Below are positions 37,460-45,906 of a DNA stretch of 64,000 nt, in pieces. The DNA lies in the NCBI RefSeq assembly GCF_947503705.1, contig NZ_CANNES010000005.1:124001-188000 (forward strand), in the 5' to 3' direction. Numbering within the stretch: position 1 is the stretch's first letter; every line of letters begins with the position of its first letter. The notes beneath the pieces were generated by a model that ran no database searches, was not told the origin of the DNA, and was given only the letters and a program-made list of their open reading frames with translations. The stretch is from an uncultured Tateyamaria sp. GTDB lineage: Bacteria > Pseudomonadota > Alphaproteobacteria > Rhodobacterales > Rhodobacteraceae. The translations under genes and the position numbers were made by a program.

Positions 37460-38493
37460 GCTGCGAGCAGGCGCGCCTCGAAACTGCGCAGCCGTGGTGC
37501 GGCAGTGGGGCCATAGCTGCTGAGATCGGGCAAGAGAGCCTCGATCTCTGCCATGGCTGCGGGGCCGACCGCTCCCATTGCGACGGAACCAGGATAGAGC
37601 GTCTCGCTCCAGATCCCGTGGGCCGACACAACCTGATGCTTTTCCATCAGGATATGGCAGTAGGTGACCATGCCGCCTGTGTGGCGGTAAACCCCGTCCA
37701 TGTTCAGCAGGTCCACGGCGCGCACCAGCACTTCGTCCTGACCGTAAAGCAACTCTGCGCGCCAATCACTGAGCAAGATGCAATGCTGGGGGGAGACAAC
37801 CAAATCGGTGTCATTGCCCAGGGTTCCTGCCGTGATGATAATCGGGGCGGCATCGCCTTGAGCCGCGACAGTCGTTGCACCTGCCCACTGAACCGGTTGC
37901 GGGCCGTCATGCGCGGTCAGCACCAGATCGCCGGAGGCGAGGTGTTCCACCGGGACAGGGCCATCGGGCGTGTCGATCTGGCTGCCTGCGGCAAAACATA
38001 CAACCGTCGCGCCGAGGCCCACATGTGGTGTGCTGTCATCATTTTCGACAATGCCGCCGGTGGTCAGGTCCGTGTTGGGCGGGGGCAGACCGTCAGGAAA
38101 GACAAGAAAGAACCCATCCTCGCTTTGGCCGCCGACCGTGTCGTTGAGATCGTTGTCGTTGTTCAGATCCACATCAATGACGCCGATGCGCCAAGTGTTC
38201 GTGCCATCAGTGACGGTAAAGGTATAGTCCCAGATGATCTGACGCTCGACCCCGTCGACAAAGGCCGTCTGTTCCCAGGCTCCTCCGAACCGTTCATTGG
38301 TATCTACAAATTCGTTAACGTCACCGTCGCCGTTGAAGACGGTCGCGCCATCGTTCTCTTCGACCACAAAATAGGTGGTATCGCCGCTATAGCTCCAGGT
38401 GCCGTTGGGGGCAAAAGCATAGTCAACAGGCGCGCCGTTGATCGTCGTTTGTGTGCCCTGGAGGGCAAAGGTGTAGGCATAAAATACAGCCAT
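37456..38493 (-). CDS. Hint-domain protein with intact nucleophile and Ca-binding-like region
   Basis: I take the ATG at 38493 (345 residues); a GTG at 38511 is possible. The N-terminal 160 residues are acidic, with DVDLNNDNDLND and FNGDGDVNEF, reminiscent of calcium-binding loops of type I secreted proteins. The Hint domain begins at VVCFAAGSQIDT with Cys166 as the expected nucleophile, continues with EHLASGDLVLT, and SPQHCILL carries the conserved His. There is no Sec signal. It is presumably exported and may self-process. The 168 bp upstream hold no evident gene. Confidence 0.82.
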   Translation of the reverse strand: MAVFYAYTFALQGTQTTINGAPVDYAFAPNGTWSYSGDTTYFVVEENDGATVFNGDGDVNEFVDTNERFGGAWEQTAFVDGVERQIIWDYTFTVTDGTNTWRIGVIDVDLNNDNDLNDTVGGQSEDGFFLVFPDGLPPPNTDLTTGGIVENDDSTPHVGLGATVVCFAAGSQIDTPDGPVPVEHLASGDLVLTAHDGPQPVQWAGATTVAAQGDAAPIIITAGTLGNDTDLVVSPQHCILLSDWRAELLYGQDEVLVRAVDLLNMDGVYRHTGGMVTYCHILMEKHQVVSAHGIWSETLYPGSVAMGAVGPAAMAEIEALLPDLSSYGPTAAPRLRSFEARLLAA

Positions 38494-38661
38494 CTTCGGA
38501 AACCAATCCACATCATGTCGTTGGATTGTTTCTGAATGCGCAAGAGGGCGCAGTTAGGGCCATACGGTGCCGTTTTAGTTAAATTCGAGGTCATTTTTCG
38601 GCAATTGCGGCAGGTTTACCCTTCAAGGTAAGCGAAATGCCCCAATTGCCCGCGCTTTGCC

Positions 38662-39846
38662 TTATTCGAGATAAGGGCTTGGATCGACACTGTCGAACCC
38701 ATCGCGCACCTCAAAATGGACATAGGCCTCGTCCGCACTGTCGCGCAGGCGCGCGATGGCTTGGCCGCGCCGCACACTGTCGCCTTTGGCGACCTGCACC
38801 TGATCTACATTGGCGTAGACCGTCAGCAGATTGCCGGGATGGCGCACCACGATAATGGGCACCCCGTCGGCGCTTTTCGTGATGGCAGCAACAGTACCTG
38901 CCGTAGCGGCCTTGACCGGTGTGCCGGGCGCCGCCTTGATGTCGATGCCCTCGTTGCGGCCCTTGGCATAGCCGCGAATGATGCTGCCCTGGACGGGCAA
39001 CGCCATCTCGGTGGTTTTGGCGGGGGCCGTTGTTTCGCCCACATCGGCGACGGGTTTATCAGAAGGTGGTGGTGCGGGCGGGTTGGCGGTGTCGTCCTCG
39101 GGCAAGGGCCGCGTAGCGCTGGGAGGCGTCGGGGTCGGGGATCCGGCACCCGGTTGCGTGGTGTTTGTGCTGTCGCGGCGCGGTGCGGCCACACGCGCCA
39201 CAGGGATCAGCAAGAACTGTCCTTCACGCACAGAAAAGTCAGCGCCTAGCCCATTCCATTCAGCCAATGACTTGGCGGGAACCTGATAAAGCCGCGCGAT
39301 GGTAAAGGCGGTTTCACCCCGTTCCACCTGGTGGCGGATCGGTTCCTGGCCCGTTTGCGGCAATGGCGTTCGGGGGGCGGATGCCACGGGCGTGGGTGCG
39401 GCGTTGTTGATGGCGTTGCCTGCCAGCGTCGTCACATCCACGGCTGAAGGTTGGATGGGCCCTGTACCAATGGCCCCGGTCGAAGGCGAAGGTTCGGCCA
39501 CGCGGCGGGGAAGGGCGATCACCTCGCCCTGACGCAAGGGCACATCCGTTTCAATCCCGTTAAAGCTGGCGAGATCGGCAGCAGGCAGACCGATCCGGTT
39601 TGCCACATCCGCGAGCGTATCGCCCCGCTCGGCCACGGCCACCTGATAGCTGGGATAGGAAATCACGCCCCGACTGTCGGGGCGAGGCCTGTCCGCAGTG
39701 GCGGTTTGCGCGGCCTGGGATGTGGTAAATCCGCCGCCCAGACCACGCAGGTCAAAATCAAGCGGGTCATCGCACCCTGCGAGCACTGCCATGCCACACG
39801 TGGCCAGAATAAGCGGCGCGCGCCGCGCGTTTTGCGTCAGGATCAT
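38662..39846 (-). CDS. nlpD: NlpD-like LysM/LytM lipoprotein with degenerate peptidase domain
   Basis: The ATG at 39846 follows GAGG at 9 bases. The 394-residue product has a lipobox (LAGC, Cys25), two LysM motifs for peptidoglycan binding (about 67-113 and 171-216), a Pro/Thr linker and a C-terminal LytM/M23 domain (about 287-394). Two of the metal ligands of active M23 peptidases are changed: Asn298 replaces the first His and Tyr375 the His of the HxH pair, while Asp302 and His377 remain. It is therefore probably not a peptidase but an amidase activator like E. coli NlpD. The neighbours pcm and surE repeat the E. coli surE-pcm-nlpD order. Confidence 0.88.
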   Translation of the reverse strand: MILTQNARRAPLILATCGMAVLAGCDDPLDFDLRGLGGGFTTSQAAQTATADRPRPDSRGVISYPSYQVAVAERGDTLADVANRIGLPAADLASFNGIETDVPLRQGEVIALPRRVAEPSPSTGAIGTGPIQPSAVDVTTLAGNAINNAAPTPVASAPRTPLPQTGQEPIRHQVERGETAFTIARLYQVPAKSLAEWNGLGADFSVREGQFLLIPVARVAAPRRDSTNTTQPGAGSPTPTPPSATRPLPEDDTANPPAPPPSDKPVADVGETTAPAKTTEMALPVQGSIIRGYAKGRNEGIDIKAAPGTPVKAATAGTVAAITKSADGVPIIVVRHPGNLLTVYANVDQVQVAKGDSVRRGQAIARLRDSADEAYVHFEVRDGFDSVDPSPYLE

Positions 39847-39914
39847 CTGCATCGTCCTCTGCCGAACCCCTCTGAGCGGGGGCATTGTCGGGATGGCAGA
39901 GTTTTACACCACTT

Positions 39915-40565
39915 TTACTCTTTACCCAAGCCTTCGAGCAGGGGGACAAAGCGCACATCGCGCATTTCGTCATATTCGAGGCCGGTTTCGGTTTTGTGCA
40001 CGCGGATCAGGCTTTGCACCGTGTCGGATTGGCCCACAGGCAGAACCATGATGCCCCCCACTTTGAGCTGTTTCAGCAATGGGCCAGGGGGGTCTTCGGC
40101 CGCAGCCGTCACGATGATCCGGTCAAAAGGGGCCTGATCCGGCAAGCCGAACGAGCCATCGCCAGTGATCGCCGTAATCGTGTGCAGGCCCAGTTCGTCA
40201 AAGATCGCGCGCGCCTCGTGCACCAGCCTGCGGTGTCGGTCAACGGTGTAGACGCGCCGCGCCAGTTTCGCCAGGATCGCCGCCTGATAGCCCGAGCCTG
40301 TGCCCACTTCGAGAACCTTGTCGCGGGGGCTGAGATTCAGCGCTTGTGTCATCAACCCCACCACCGATGGCTGGCTGATCGTCTGCCCGCAGGCAATAGG
40401 CAAAGGCATGTCCTCATAGGCGCGTTCGGCGAAAAGCCCACGAATAAAGGGGCCTCGGTCGATTTCTTCCATCGCTTGCAGTACCCGTTTGTCCGTCACC
40501 CCTTTGGAGCGCAGGGAATAAAGGAACTGCATCTTGCGGGTGGCGAGATCGTCGTCGTCGCTCAT
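39915..40565 (-). CDS. pcm: Protein-L-isoaspartate O-methyltransferase
   Basis: Pcm methylates isoaspartyl residues so damaged proteins can be repaired. The 216-residue product has the family start region ([20 protein letters not shown]), the SAM site [18 protein letters not shown], and [11 protein letters not shown]. Its start overlaps the surE stop by 4 bp, and nlpD follows after 68 bp, so the three form one unit. Confidence 0.95.
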   Translation of the reverse strand: MSDDDDLATRKMQFLYSLRSKGVTDKRVLQAMEEIDRGPFIRGLFAERAYEDMPLPIACGQTISQPSVVGLMTQALNLSPRDKVLEVGTGSGYQAAILAKLARRVYTVDRHRRLVHEARAIFDELGLHTITAITGDGSFGLPDQAPFDRIIVTAAAEDPPGPLLKQLKVGGIMVLPVGQSDTVQSLIRVHKTETGLEYDEMRDVRFVPLLEGLGKE

Positions 40566-41347
40566 ATGGCAATCGCGCTCAACTGATCGAGCATGTCATG
40601 CGCCGTGAAATCCGCGCGCATGGGCGTGACCGATATGTATCCATCCAGGTTGACCGCTGCATCCGTGCCCGGCGCGGTCGGGCGTTGCTGGTCGCCGCCC
40701 TTGATCCAAAGGAACTGCCGACCTGATGGGGCAGTGGCAGCCTCAGTGTGAAAGCCAAGACCGGGGCGCAGGCCCTGGGGCACGATCTTGACCCCTTTGA
40801 CCTCGGCGGCGGGCACAGGCGGGACGTTGACATTGTAAAACAGCCCATAGCCGTCACTGGCGGTGGGCGTGGCGGCGACAATCCGCTCAATCACTGCTTT
40901 GATGTGCTCTTGGGAGGCTTCGAAGGTGTTGTCGAGGTCGCGATTGCGCGGGCCATAGTATTGCGAGATCGCGATTGAGAGAACGCCTTGCAATGCCCCT
41001 TCGATCGCGGCCCCCAGCGTGCCGGAATAGAGTGCGTTTTCTGCCGAGTTGTTGCCCCGGTTCACGCCAGAAAGGATCAGGTCGGGTTTTTCGTCATGTA
41101 GAACATCGTGCAGGCCAGCCAGGACGCAGTCGGCAGGGCTGCCTTCGACTGCAAAGCGTTTGTCGTCGAGTTTCTGGATCATCATGGGCCGCGTGTAGCT
41201 GATGCAATGGCCGACACCCGATTGCTCGAACGCGGGGGCTACTGTCCAGACCTCGCCATGGGGGCCTGCAAGATCGCGGGCGATCTGGTCCAGCACGGCC
41301 AGGCCCGGTGCCGAGATGCCGTCGTCATTGGTGATGAGAATGCGCAT
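40562..41347 (-). CDS. surE: 5'/3'-nucleotidase SurE
   Basis: SurE is a metal-dependent nucleotidase acting on nucleoside monophosphates. The 261-residue product begins [15 protein letters not shown] with the metal-binding Asp pair and carries [20 protein letters not shown], which supplies Ser and Asn to the active site. The gene is complete and typical. It overlaps pcm by 4 bp. The 115 bp upstream contain a dispersed intergenic element described separately. Confidence 0.96.
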   Translation of the reverse strand: MRILITNDDGISAPGLAVLDQIARDLAGPHGEVWTVAPAFEQSGVGHCISYTRPMMIQKLDDKRFAVEGSPADCVLAGLHDVLHDEKPDLILSGVNRGNNSAENALYSGTLGAAIEGALQGVLSIAISQYYGPRNRDLDNTFEASQEHIKAVIERIVAATPTASDGYGLFYNVNVPPVPAAEVKGVKIVPQGLRPGLGFHTEAATAPSGRQFLWIKGGDQQRPTAPGTDAAVNLDGYISVTPMRADFTAHDMLDQLSAIAI

Positions 41348-41395
41348 GTGTCGCCCCTTTGCGCCTTATTAGGCCAGCCGCGTGACAGTGGGCAA

Positions 41396-41430
41396 CCGGA
41401 GGAGCCTCCGGCGCGGACTTTTTTGGAACA
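41396..41430 (-). repeat. Dispersed intergenic element, copy A
   Basis: Read on the minus strand this is a TGTTCC-AAAAAA-GTCCGCG-CCGGAGG-type sequence. A perfect CCGGAGG/CCTCCGG dyad spans 41396-41411 and a run of six T lies at 41419-41424 on the plus strand. It sits between two minus-strand genes (methyltransferase and surE). The T-run faces away from their transcription, so it is not their terminator. It matches copies at 53728-53770, 62725-62773 and partly 51241-51262. Confidence 0.6.
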
Positions 41431-41462
41431 CAGATGTGGGACCGTTGCGTCGGGGGCGCAGT

Positions 41463-42107
41463 TCAGAGCGGGCGGCGGGCGGTGTAGCCACAAGAGACAC
41501 GCGCAGGCGGGCCACCGGGGAAGCGGTGAGGGGTGATGTCCTGCAAGCCTGCCGCGCGCAGCATCTGCGTGGCTTGGGTGGGCGTGTAGGCGGCATTGCC
41601 CCAACGCCAGCGGACCAGTGCGGTGCACCAATGGGGTCGCGACATGGCCAGTACCAGAGTGCCGCCTGGCGTGAGCCGGTCGAATAGCCACGTGAGTGCC
41701 AAAGATGGATCATCCAGATGTTCGATCACATGGGCGCATAGGACCACATCTTGGGGCGGGGTTTGTACTTTGTCCCCCAAGGCGTTGGCCTGCGTGTCGG
41801 CATATGGCAAACGCGCGGCTGCTATGTCGAGCATGGCGGGCGAGATATCCATCAAAGTGAGGTGCTTGGGCTGTCCGTGATGCGCGGTCCAGGCAGTGGC
41901 AAAAGCGCCCGTACCAGTGCCGACATCCAGCACCCGCTGTGCGGGACGCGCCAGGTCCACCTGTGCCATCAGATGATCATAGGCCGCGAGAAAGCCAAGC
42001 TGCGCGATACCGTCCTGCCAGCCAGAGGCCGCCCGGTCATAGACCCGCTGCATGACGCCCGTGGCAGCGGTGCGGGGGCGGTCAAAGCGAGCGAGGCGGT
42101 GCAGCAT
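41463..42107 (-). CDS. Class I SAM-dependent methyltransferase
   Basis: The 214-residue product has the SAM-binding motif VLDVGTGTGAFATAW, an acidic residue after strand 2 (LTLMDISPAMLDIA) and LCAHVIEHLDDP in the position of motif II/III, as in type-11-like small-molecule methyltransferases. Substrate is unknown. It is followed after 115 bp by surE and preceded 5 bp upstream by an SDR gene, so these two are probably co-transcribed. Confidence 0.82.
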   Translation of the reverse strand: MLHRLARFDRPRTAATGVMQRVYDRAASGWQDGIAQLGFLAAYDHLMAQVDLARPAQRVLDVGTGTGAFATAWTAHHGQPKHLTLMDISPAMLDIAAARLPYADTQANALGDKVQTPPQDVVLCAHVIEHLDDPSLALTWLFDRLTPGGTLVLAMSRPHWCTALVRWRWGNAAYTPTQATQMLRAAGLQDITPHRFPGGPPARVSCGYTARRPL

Positions 42108-42112
42108 CGGAT

Positions 42113-42760
42113 CTAGGCGTCGCGCCCAAGCTCGGCCAGGATCCGTTTGGCTTGGCTCGTTGGGTCGGCCAACGGCGCGCGGTCTTCGCCGGGGAAGAAG
42201 CGGGCGCGCGTCGCGGTGGGCATCGGATCGGGCGTTGCGATATGGACTTTCGGGCCGGTCTTGGCGGTTTCGGACTGCCAGCTGCGCGCAAGTGCGATTT
42301 GGGCGGCCTTGGTGGCCCCGTAGCTGCCAAAAAACGGCTGCCCTGCGCGGAGGTCGTCCAAGAACAGCGCGGTACCCGACTGGCCCAGAAGCGGTGCGAT
42401 ATAGGTGATGAGCGTGCCAGTGGCCGTCACATTCGTCGCCACCGATTTGCTCATGTCCTTGGTGTCAATCATGTTCGCCGGCGCCAAGGGGGGCGCGTGT
42501 ACGGCGGCATGAACCCAAAGATCAAGGTTGCCCCAACGTTCAAAGATGCCACGGCAGAGCGTGGCCATTGCCGCCTCAGTTGTGATGTCCATAGGGGCGA
42601 GCGTGGCAGCCCCGCCAAGCGCCGTGATCTGATCGTCCAGCTCTTCCAATGCGCCAGTGGTCTTGGCCACGGCGATGATGTGATGGGTGGGCGCCAGTTC
42701 CAGCGCCAGCGCCGCGCCAAGGCCGCGCGAGGCGCCGGTGATGAGTGCAGTTTGTGTCAT
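42113..42760 (-). CDS. Short-chain dehydrogenase/reductase
   Basis: The 215-residue product is a compact SDR with an intact cofactor loop TGASRGLGAALA and catalytic Tyr and Lys in SYGATKAAQ, so it should be an active NAD(P)H oxidoreductase. The usual NNAG motif is replaced by VHAAVHAPP, which is common in the YciK-like group. Substrate is unknown. It lies 5 bp upstream of the methyltransferase gene. Confidence 0.85.
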   Translation of the reverse strand: MTQTALITGASRGLGAALALELAPTHHIIAVAKTTGALEELDDQITALGGAATLAPMDITTEAAMATLCRGIFERWGNLDLWVHAAVHAPPLAPANMIDTKDMSKSVATNVTATGTLITYIAPLLGQSGTALFLDDLRAGQPFFGSYGATKAAQIALARSWQSETAKTGPKVHIATPDPMPTATRARFFPGEDRAPLADPTSQAKRILAELGRDA

Positions 42761-42791
42761 GTCGCTCTGATGCCTGCGCGCACGCCGGGCG

Positions 42792-43070
42792 TCAAGCGGC
42801 GGCGGCGGGGCGCGGGGCCTCTGGGATCGTCAGCCGCGTCGGGCCGCGTGTGCCGTCGATCATCACCGCATCCTCGGAAATGGCTGTGATTGTGCCGCGC
42901 CCGAGCGTGTCGCCCACACTCAGCGTCTCGATGTCGCCGCCTGCGTGGCGGATCAGGGCGCGGCGCTCATCTGGGGTGCCCACGATGCCGATCAGGGCCA
43001 GTTTGTTCAGGCGCAGGGCGCTGCGTATGGTAGCGAGGTCTGCGGTGATCAGGTTGGTTTCAATGCTCAT
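42792..43070 (-). CDS. Small PilP/GspC-like domain protein
   Basis: From the ATG at 43070 the product has 92 residues: a helix, then LALIGIVGTPDERRALIR, LSVGDTLGRGTITAI and a short beta end. The GTPDxRRA-VGDxLxxG pattern resembles the beta-rich domain of PilP and GspC-type proteins, but no signal or membrane anchor is present and no pilus gene is nearby. The assignment is tentative. A 104-bp gap separates it from the DUF1801 gene. Confidence 0.55.
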   Translation of the reverse strand: MSIETNLITADLATIRSALRLNKLALIGIVGTPDERRALIRHAGGDIETLSVGDTLGRGTITAISEDAVMIDGTRGPTRLTIPEAPRPAAAA

Positions 43071-43174
43071 GGTTGCCTTCGATTTTCTTGGTCGAAAGCT
43101 TGCGCTAGCATGTGGGTGATGCGCCTGCCATGCGCGGTTTTGGCATCGGCGGTCGGGTGCCGATTGCCCTTTGG

Positions 43175-43585
43175 TCAACGGGCCGCCGCCTGCCTGGCTC
43201 TGTGATAGGTGAAGGTGAGATAAGCCAGTTGCCAGATGGCATCCGCGTGGTCTTGATCCAGCGCAAGCCGTATCTCGCGCCGACCGTCCGTGGGAATTTC
43301 GGGAAATCGCGTCTGCATTTGTTGGGCCAGATTGGTTTTACAATCCACGAAAGCGATCAGCGATTTTGGGGAGCCCTCGGACCAGTGGAGCCGCAACGTG
43401 CTGCCCATACGCGCGCGTCTTGGACGCCAAGCGGGGTGGCCCCATTTCAAACTTTCATCAAGTGGCCCGACATCTGCGGCTTGGGCCACATCGTGGAACA
43501 TGGCGCGCATGGATTGAAGACGTATTTGCGCCGGATCAGGCCAGCGGCTGATGCGGTCAAGGAGGGGGGCGGGCATCGGGTCCAT
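43175..43585 (-). CDS. DUF1801-like protein
   Basis: The 136-residue cytoplasmic product contains DESLKWGHPAWRPRRARMGSTLRLHW, where the ESLKWGxPxW pattern is typical of DUF1801 (YdhG-like) proteins, followed by a SLIAFVDCKTNL segment. Function is unknown; family members have been linked loosely to iron-related processes. Start at ATG 43585. It is co-directional with purF, which ends 45 bp upstream. Confidence 0.65.
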   Translation of the reverse strand: MDPMPAPLLDRISRWPDPAQIRLQSMRAMFHDVAQAADVGPLDESLKWGHPAWRPRRARMGSTLRLHWSEGSPKSLIAFVDCKTNLAQQMQTRFPEIPTDGRREIRLALDQDHADAIWQLAYLTFTYHRARQAAAR

Positions 43586-43630
43586 GACGTCATGTTGCCC
43601 CGACCTGCTGACAGTTTCCGGCCAGAGCCG

Positions 43631-45118
43631 CTATTCTGCCGCCTTCATCTCAAAACCCTTTTCGATCATGTCGGCAGGTTCCACCGGGTATTCGCCGCTA
43701 AAGCAGGCGTCGCAATATTGCGGTTGCTTTGCGTTGCGCCCCTTGGCCTCTCCGACAGCACGATAGAGCCCGTCGAGCGATATGAACTTGAGGCTGTCGA
43801 CGCCCAGGTGATCGCGCATTTCTTCCTCTGACATGGTGGCGGCGAGCAGCTTTTCGCGCTGCGGCGTGTCCACGCCGTAGAAACAGGGCCATGCGGTGGG
43901 CGGCGAGGCGATGCGAAAATGGACCTCTGCCGCACCGGCGTCCAGGATCATCTCTTTGATCTTGCGGCTTGTCGTGCCGCGCACGACGGAATCGTCCACC
44001 AAGATCACCCGCTTGCCCTTGATCAGGGCACGGTTCACGTTGAGCTTGAGGCGCACACCCATGTTGCGGATGCTTTCCGTCGGTTCAATGAATGTGCGGC
44101 CCATATACTGGTTGCGGATGATACCCATTGCGTAGGGAATGCCCGATTGCAGCGAAAACCCAATGGCGGCAGGTGTGCCACTGTCTGGAACGGGGCAGAC
44201 CAGATCGGCATCGATCGGCGCCTCTTTGGCCAACTCGCGCCCGATGTTTTCTCGTGTTTCATATACGGAACGACCGCCCAGTATACTGTCGGGGCGGCTG
44301 AAATAGACGTGTTCAAAGATACAGAAACGGGATTTCTTCGGACGGAAGGGGAAGCGGCTGTCGACGCCTTTGTCTGTGATGACGACCATCTCGCCCGGTT
44401 CAATCTCGCGCACGAACTCGGCCCCGATGATGTCGAGGGCACAGGTTTCGGAGCTAAGCACGTAGCCGGTGTCGAGCTTGCCCAGCACCAGGGGGCGGAC
44501 ACCCAAGGCATCGCGTACGCCGATCAGCTTGGTGCGCGTCATGGCCACAACCGAAAACGCGCCCTCAACTCGGCGCAGCGCGTCTTCCATCCGTTCGGGG
44601 ATGTTGCGTTGCAGCGACCTTGCCATAAGGTGGATGATGCATTCGCTGTCGGAAGAGCTTTGGAAAATAGAGCCGCGTTCGATTAGTTCGCGTCGCAGCG
44701 CGTCTGCATTGGTTATGTTGCCGTTATGCGCAATCGCGGCGCCACCCATGGCGAACTCGCCAAAGAAGGGTTGCACGTCGCGGATCGCCGTTTGTCCCTT
44801 GGAGCCTGCGGTGGAGTAACGCACATGTCCGATGGCCAATGATCCCGGCAGGGTTTCCATAATGGACTGAGACGTGAAGTTGTCGCGCACATAGCCAAAG
44901 CGACGGGCCGAGTTGAACCCCTGTTCGGCGTCGTAGGACACGATGCCCCCAGCCTCTTGGCCCCGATGTTGCAGCGCGTGTAGGCCCAGGGCCACGAAAT
45001 TCGCGGCGTCCAGTGTGCCAAGGACGCCGAAGACCCCACATTCTTCCTTGAGCTTGTCGTCGTCGCCATATGCGGCGAAATCAAAAGGATGCGATGGCCA
45101 GGAAAGATCGTCAGTCAA
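43631..45118 (-). CDS. purF: Amidophosphoribosyltransferase
   Basis: PurF makes phosphoribosylamine from PRPP and glutamine, the first step of purine synthesis. The 495-residue product has a 26-residue leader before Cys27 (EECGVFGVLG), the glutamine-hydrolysing nucleophile after propeptide removal. The PRPP loop VILVDDSVVRGTTSRK and the C-terminal CDACFSGEY of the iron-sulfur type follow, as in Bacillus-like enzymes. A large hairpin lies upstream in the 203-bp gap to cvpA. Confidence 0.96.
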   Translation of the reverse strand: MTDDLSWPSHPFDFAAYGDDDKLKEECGVFGVLGTLDAANFVALGLHALQHRGQEAGGIVSYDAEQGFNSARRFGYVRDNFTSQSIMETLPGSLAIGHVRYSTAGSKGQTAIRDVQPFFGEFAMGGAAIAHNGNITNADALRRELIERGSIFQSSSDSECIIHLMARSLQRNIPERMEDALRRVEGAFSVVAMTRTKLIGVRDALGVRPLVLGKLDTGYVLSSETCALDIIGAEFVREIEPGEMVVITDKGVDSRFPFRPKKSRFCIFEHVYFSRPDSILGGRSVYETRENIGRELAKEAPIDADLVCPVPDSGTPAAIGFSLQSGIPYAMGIIRNQYMGRTFIEPTESIRNMGVRLKLNVNRALIKGKRVILVDDSVVRGTTSRKIKEMILDAGAAEVHFRIASPPTAWPCFYGVDTPQREKLLAATMSEEEMRDHLGVDSLKFISLDGLYRAVGEAKGRNAKQPQYCDACFSGEYPVEPADMIEKGFEMKAAE

Positions 45119-45240
45119 GGGCGGCAGCCTTTCGAATCTGAGAGCGTGTGTGTCTGATACTGCGCCCGCTTGCAGGAGTCACGCGTCTCACCTCAAAAAT
45201 TGGTGTTTGTGCCGCACGGTGTGTGGATGTTGCCAGAGGC

Positions 45241-45277
45241 CATGTCGGGCCGCCTTTACGTGCGGCCCGGACATGTG
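45241..45277 (-). promoter_or_regulatory. Extended hairpin between cvpA and purF
   Basis: CATGTCGGGCCGC (45241-45253) pairs with GCGGCCC-GGACATG (45262-45275 region) with a single bulged G and a loop of about 8 bases. This is among the longest stems of the window. On the transcribed (minus) strand no T-run follows, so it is not a usual terminator. It lies about 125 bp upstream of the purF ATG and 45 bp after the cvpA stop, and could act in the purF leader. Confidence 0.55.
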
Positions 45278-45321
45278 CGGTACATCCAAACCATGATGGC
45301 CCAATTCAGGCGCGGACGCCG

Positions 45322-45876
45322 TTATTGCCCACAATTGCCCACCAGTGCTTCATATTGCCGGGTGATCCAGCCCAAAGCCTGTTCGGGGTTCTGCTCTTCG
45401 ATCTGGCCGGTGAAGCGGCCAAAGACAGCAGCCGAACGGCTTTCGTCGACCATAGTGAATTCCTGGCCAGTGATGACTGTATCGTAGACAAAGAACGCGA
45501 TGGCCACGAGCAGGATGCCCCGCAGCACACCAAAGAGAAAGCCCAAGCCCTGATCAACACCGCCCACGGCGGAGCGCTGGACCAATGATGAAAAGAGTGG
45601 CGTAAAGAGGGACACGACGATCAAGGCGATGGCAAAGACGATGGCGAAGGCGCCGATGATACTGAGTTCACAACTGTCTGCAATGAAGTCGCCAATGACG
45701 GGGATTTCGCGCACCAGCGGCTCGACACGCGGGGCAAAGAGAAATGCCAATACGGCGGCGGCGATCCAACCCGCGATAGCCATGGCTTCGCGGACGAAAC
45801 CGCGCCCATATGCCAGCAGAGCCGACAGGATGATGACCGCGGCCACAACGCCGTCGATGATTGTGAACCCTTCCAT
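45322..45876 (-). CDS. cvpA: CvpA family membrane protein
   Basis: CvpA proteins are inner-membrane proteins with four helices, first known from colicin V production and often found next to purF. The 184-residue product has four transmembrane helices (about 6-20, 30-48, 65-90, 100-125) and the ALLAYGRGFVREAMAIAGW motif near the N-terminus that marks the family. The C-terminal 50 residues are soluble. It is co-directional with radA upstream and purF downstream, the usual neighbourhood. Confidence 0.9.
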   Translation of the reverse strand: MEGFTIIDGVVAAVIILSALLAYGRGFVREAMAIAGWIAAAVLAFLFAPRVEPLVREIPVIGDFIADSCELSIIGAFAIVFAIALIVVSLFTPLFSSLVQRSAVGGVDQGLGFLFGVLRGILLVAIAFFVYDTVITGQEFTMVDESRSAAVFGRFTGQIEEQNPEQALGWITRQYEALVGNCGQ

Positions 45877-45906
45877 GGTCCTGTCCTTTTTTCTGCCCGT
45901 TAGCGC

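Noticed and set aside
41419-41424. T-run after a GC hairpin as a terminator for the methyltransferase/surE unit
   Set aside because: The run of T is on the plus strand while both flanking genes are on the minus strand, so it cannot end their transcription.
45241-45277. Hairpin upstream of purF as an intrinsic terminator or a purine riboswitch
   Set aside because: No T-run follows on the minus strand, and none of the conserved purine-riboswitch junction bases could be recognised; only the stem itself is certain.
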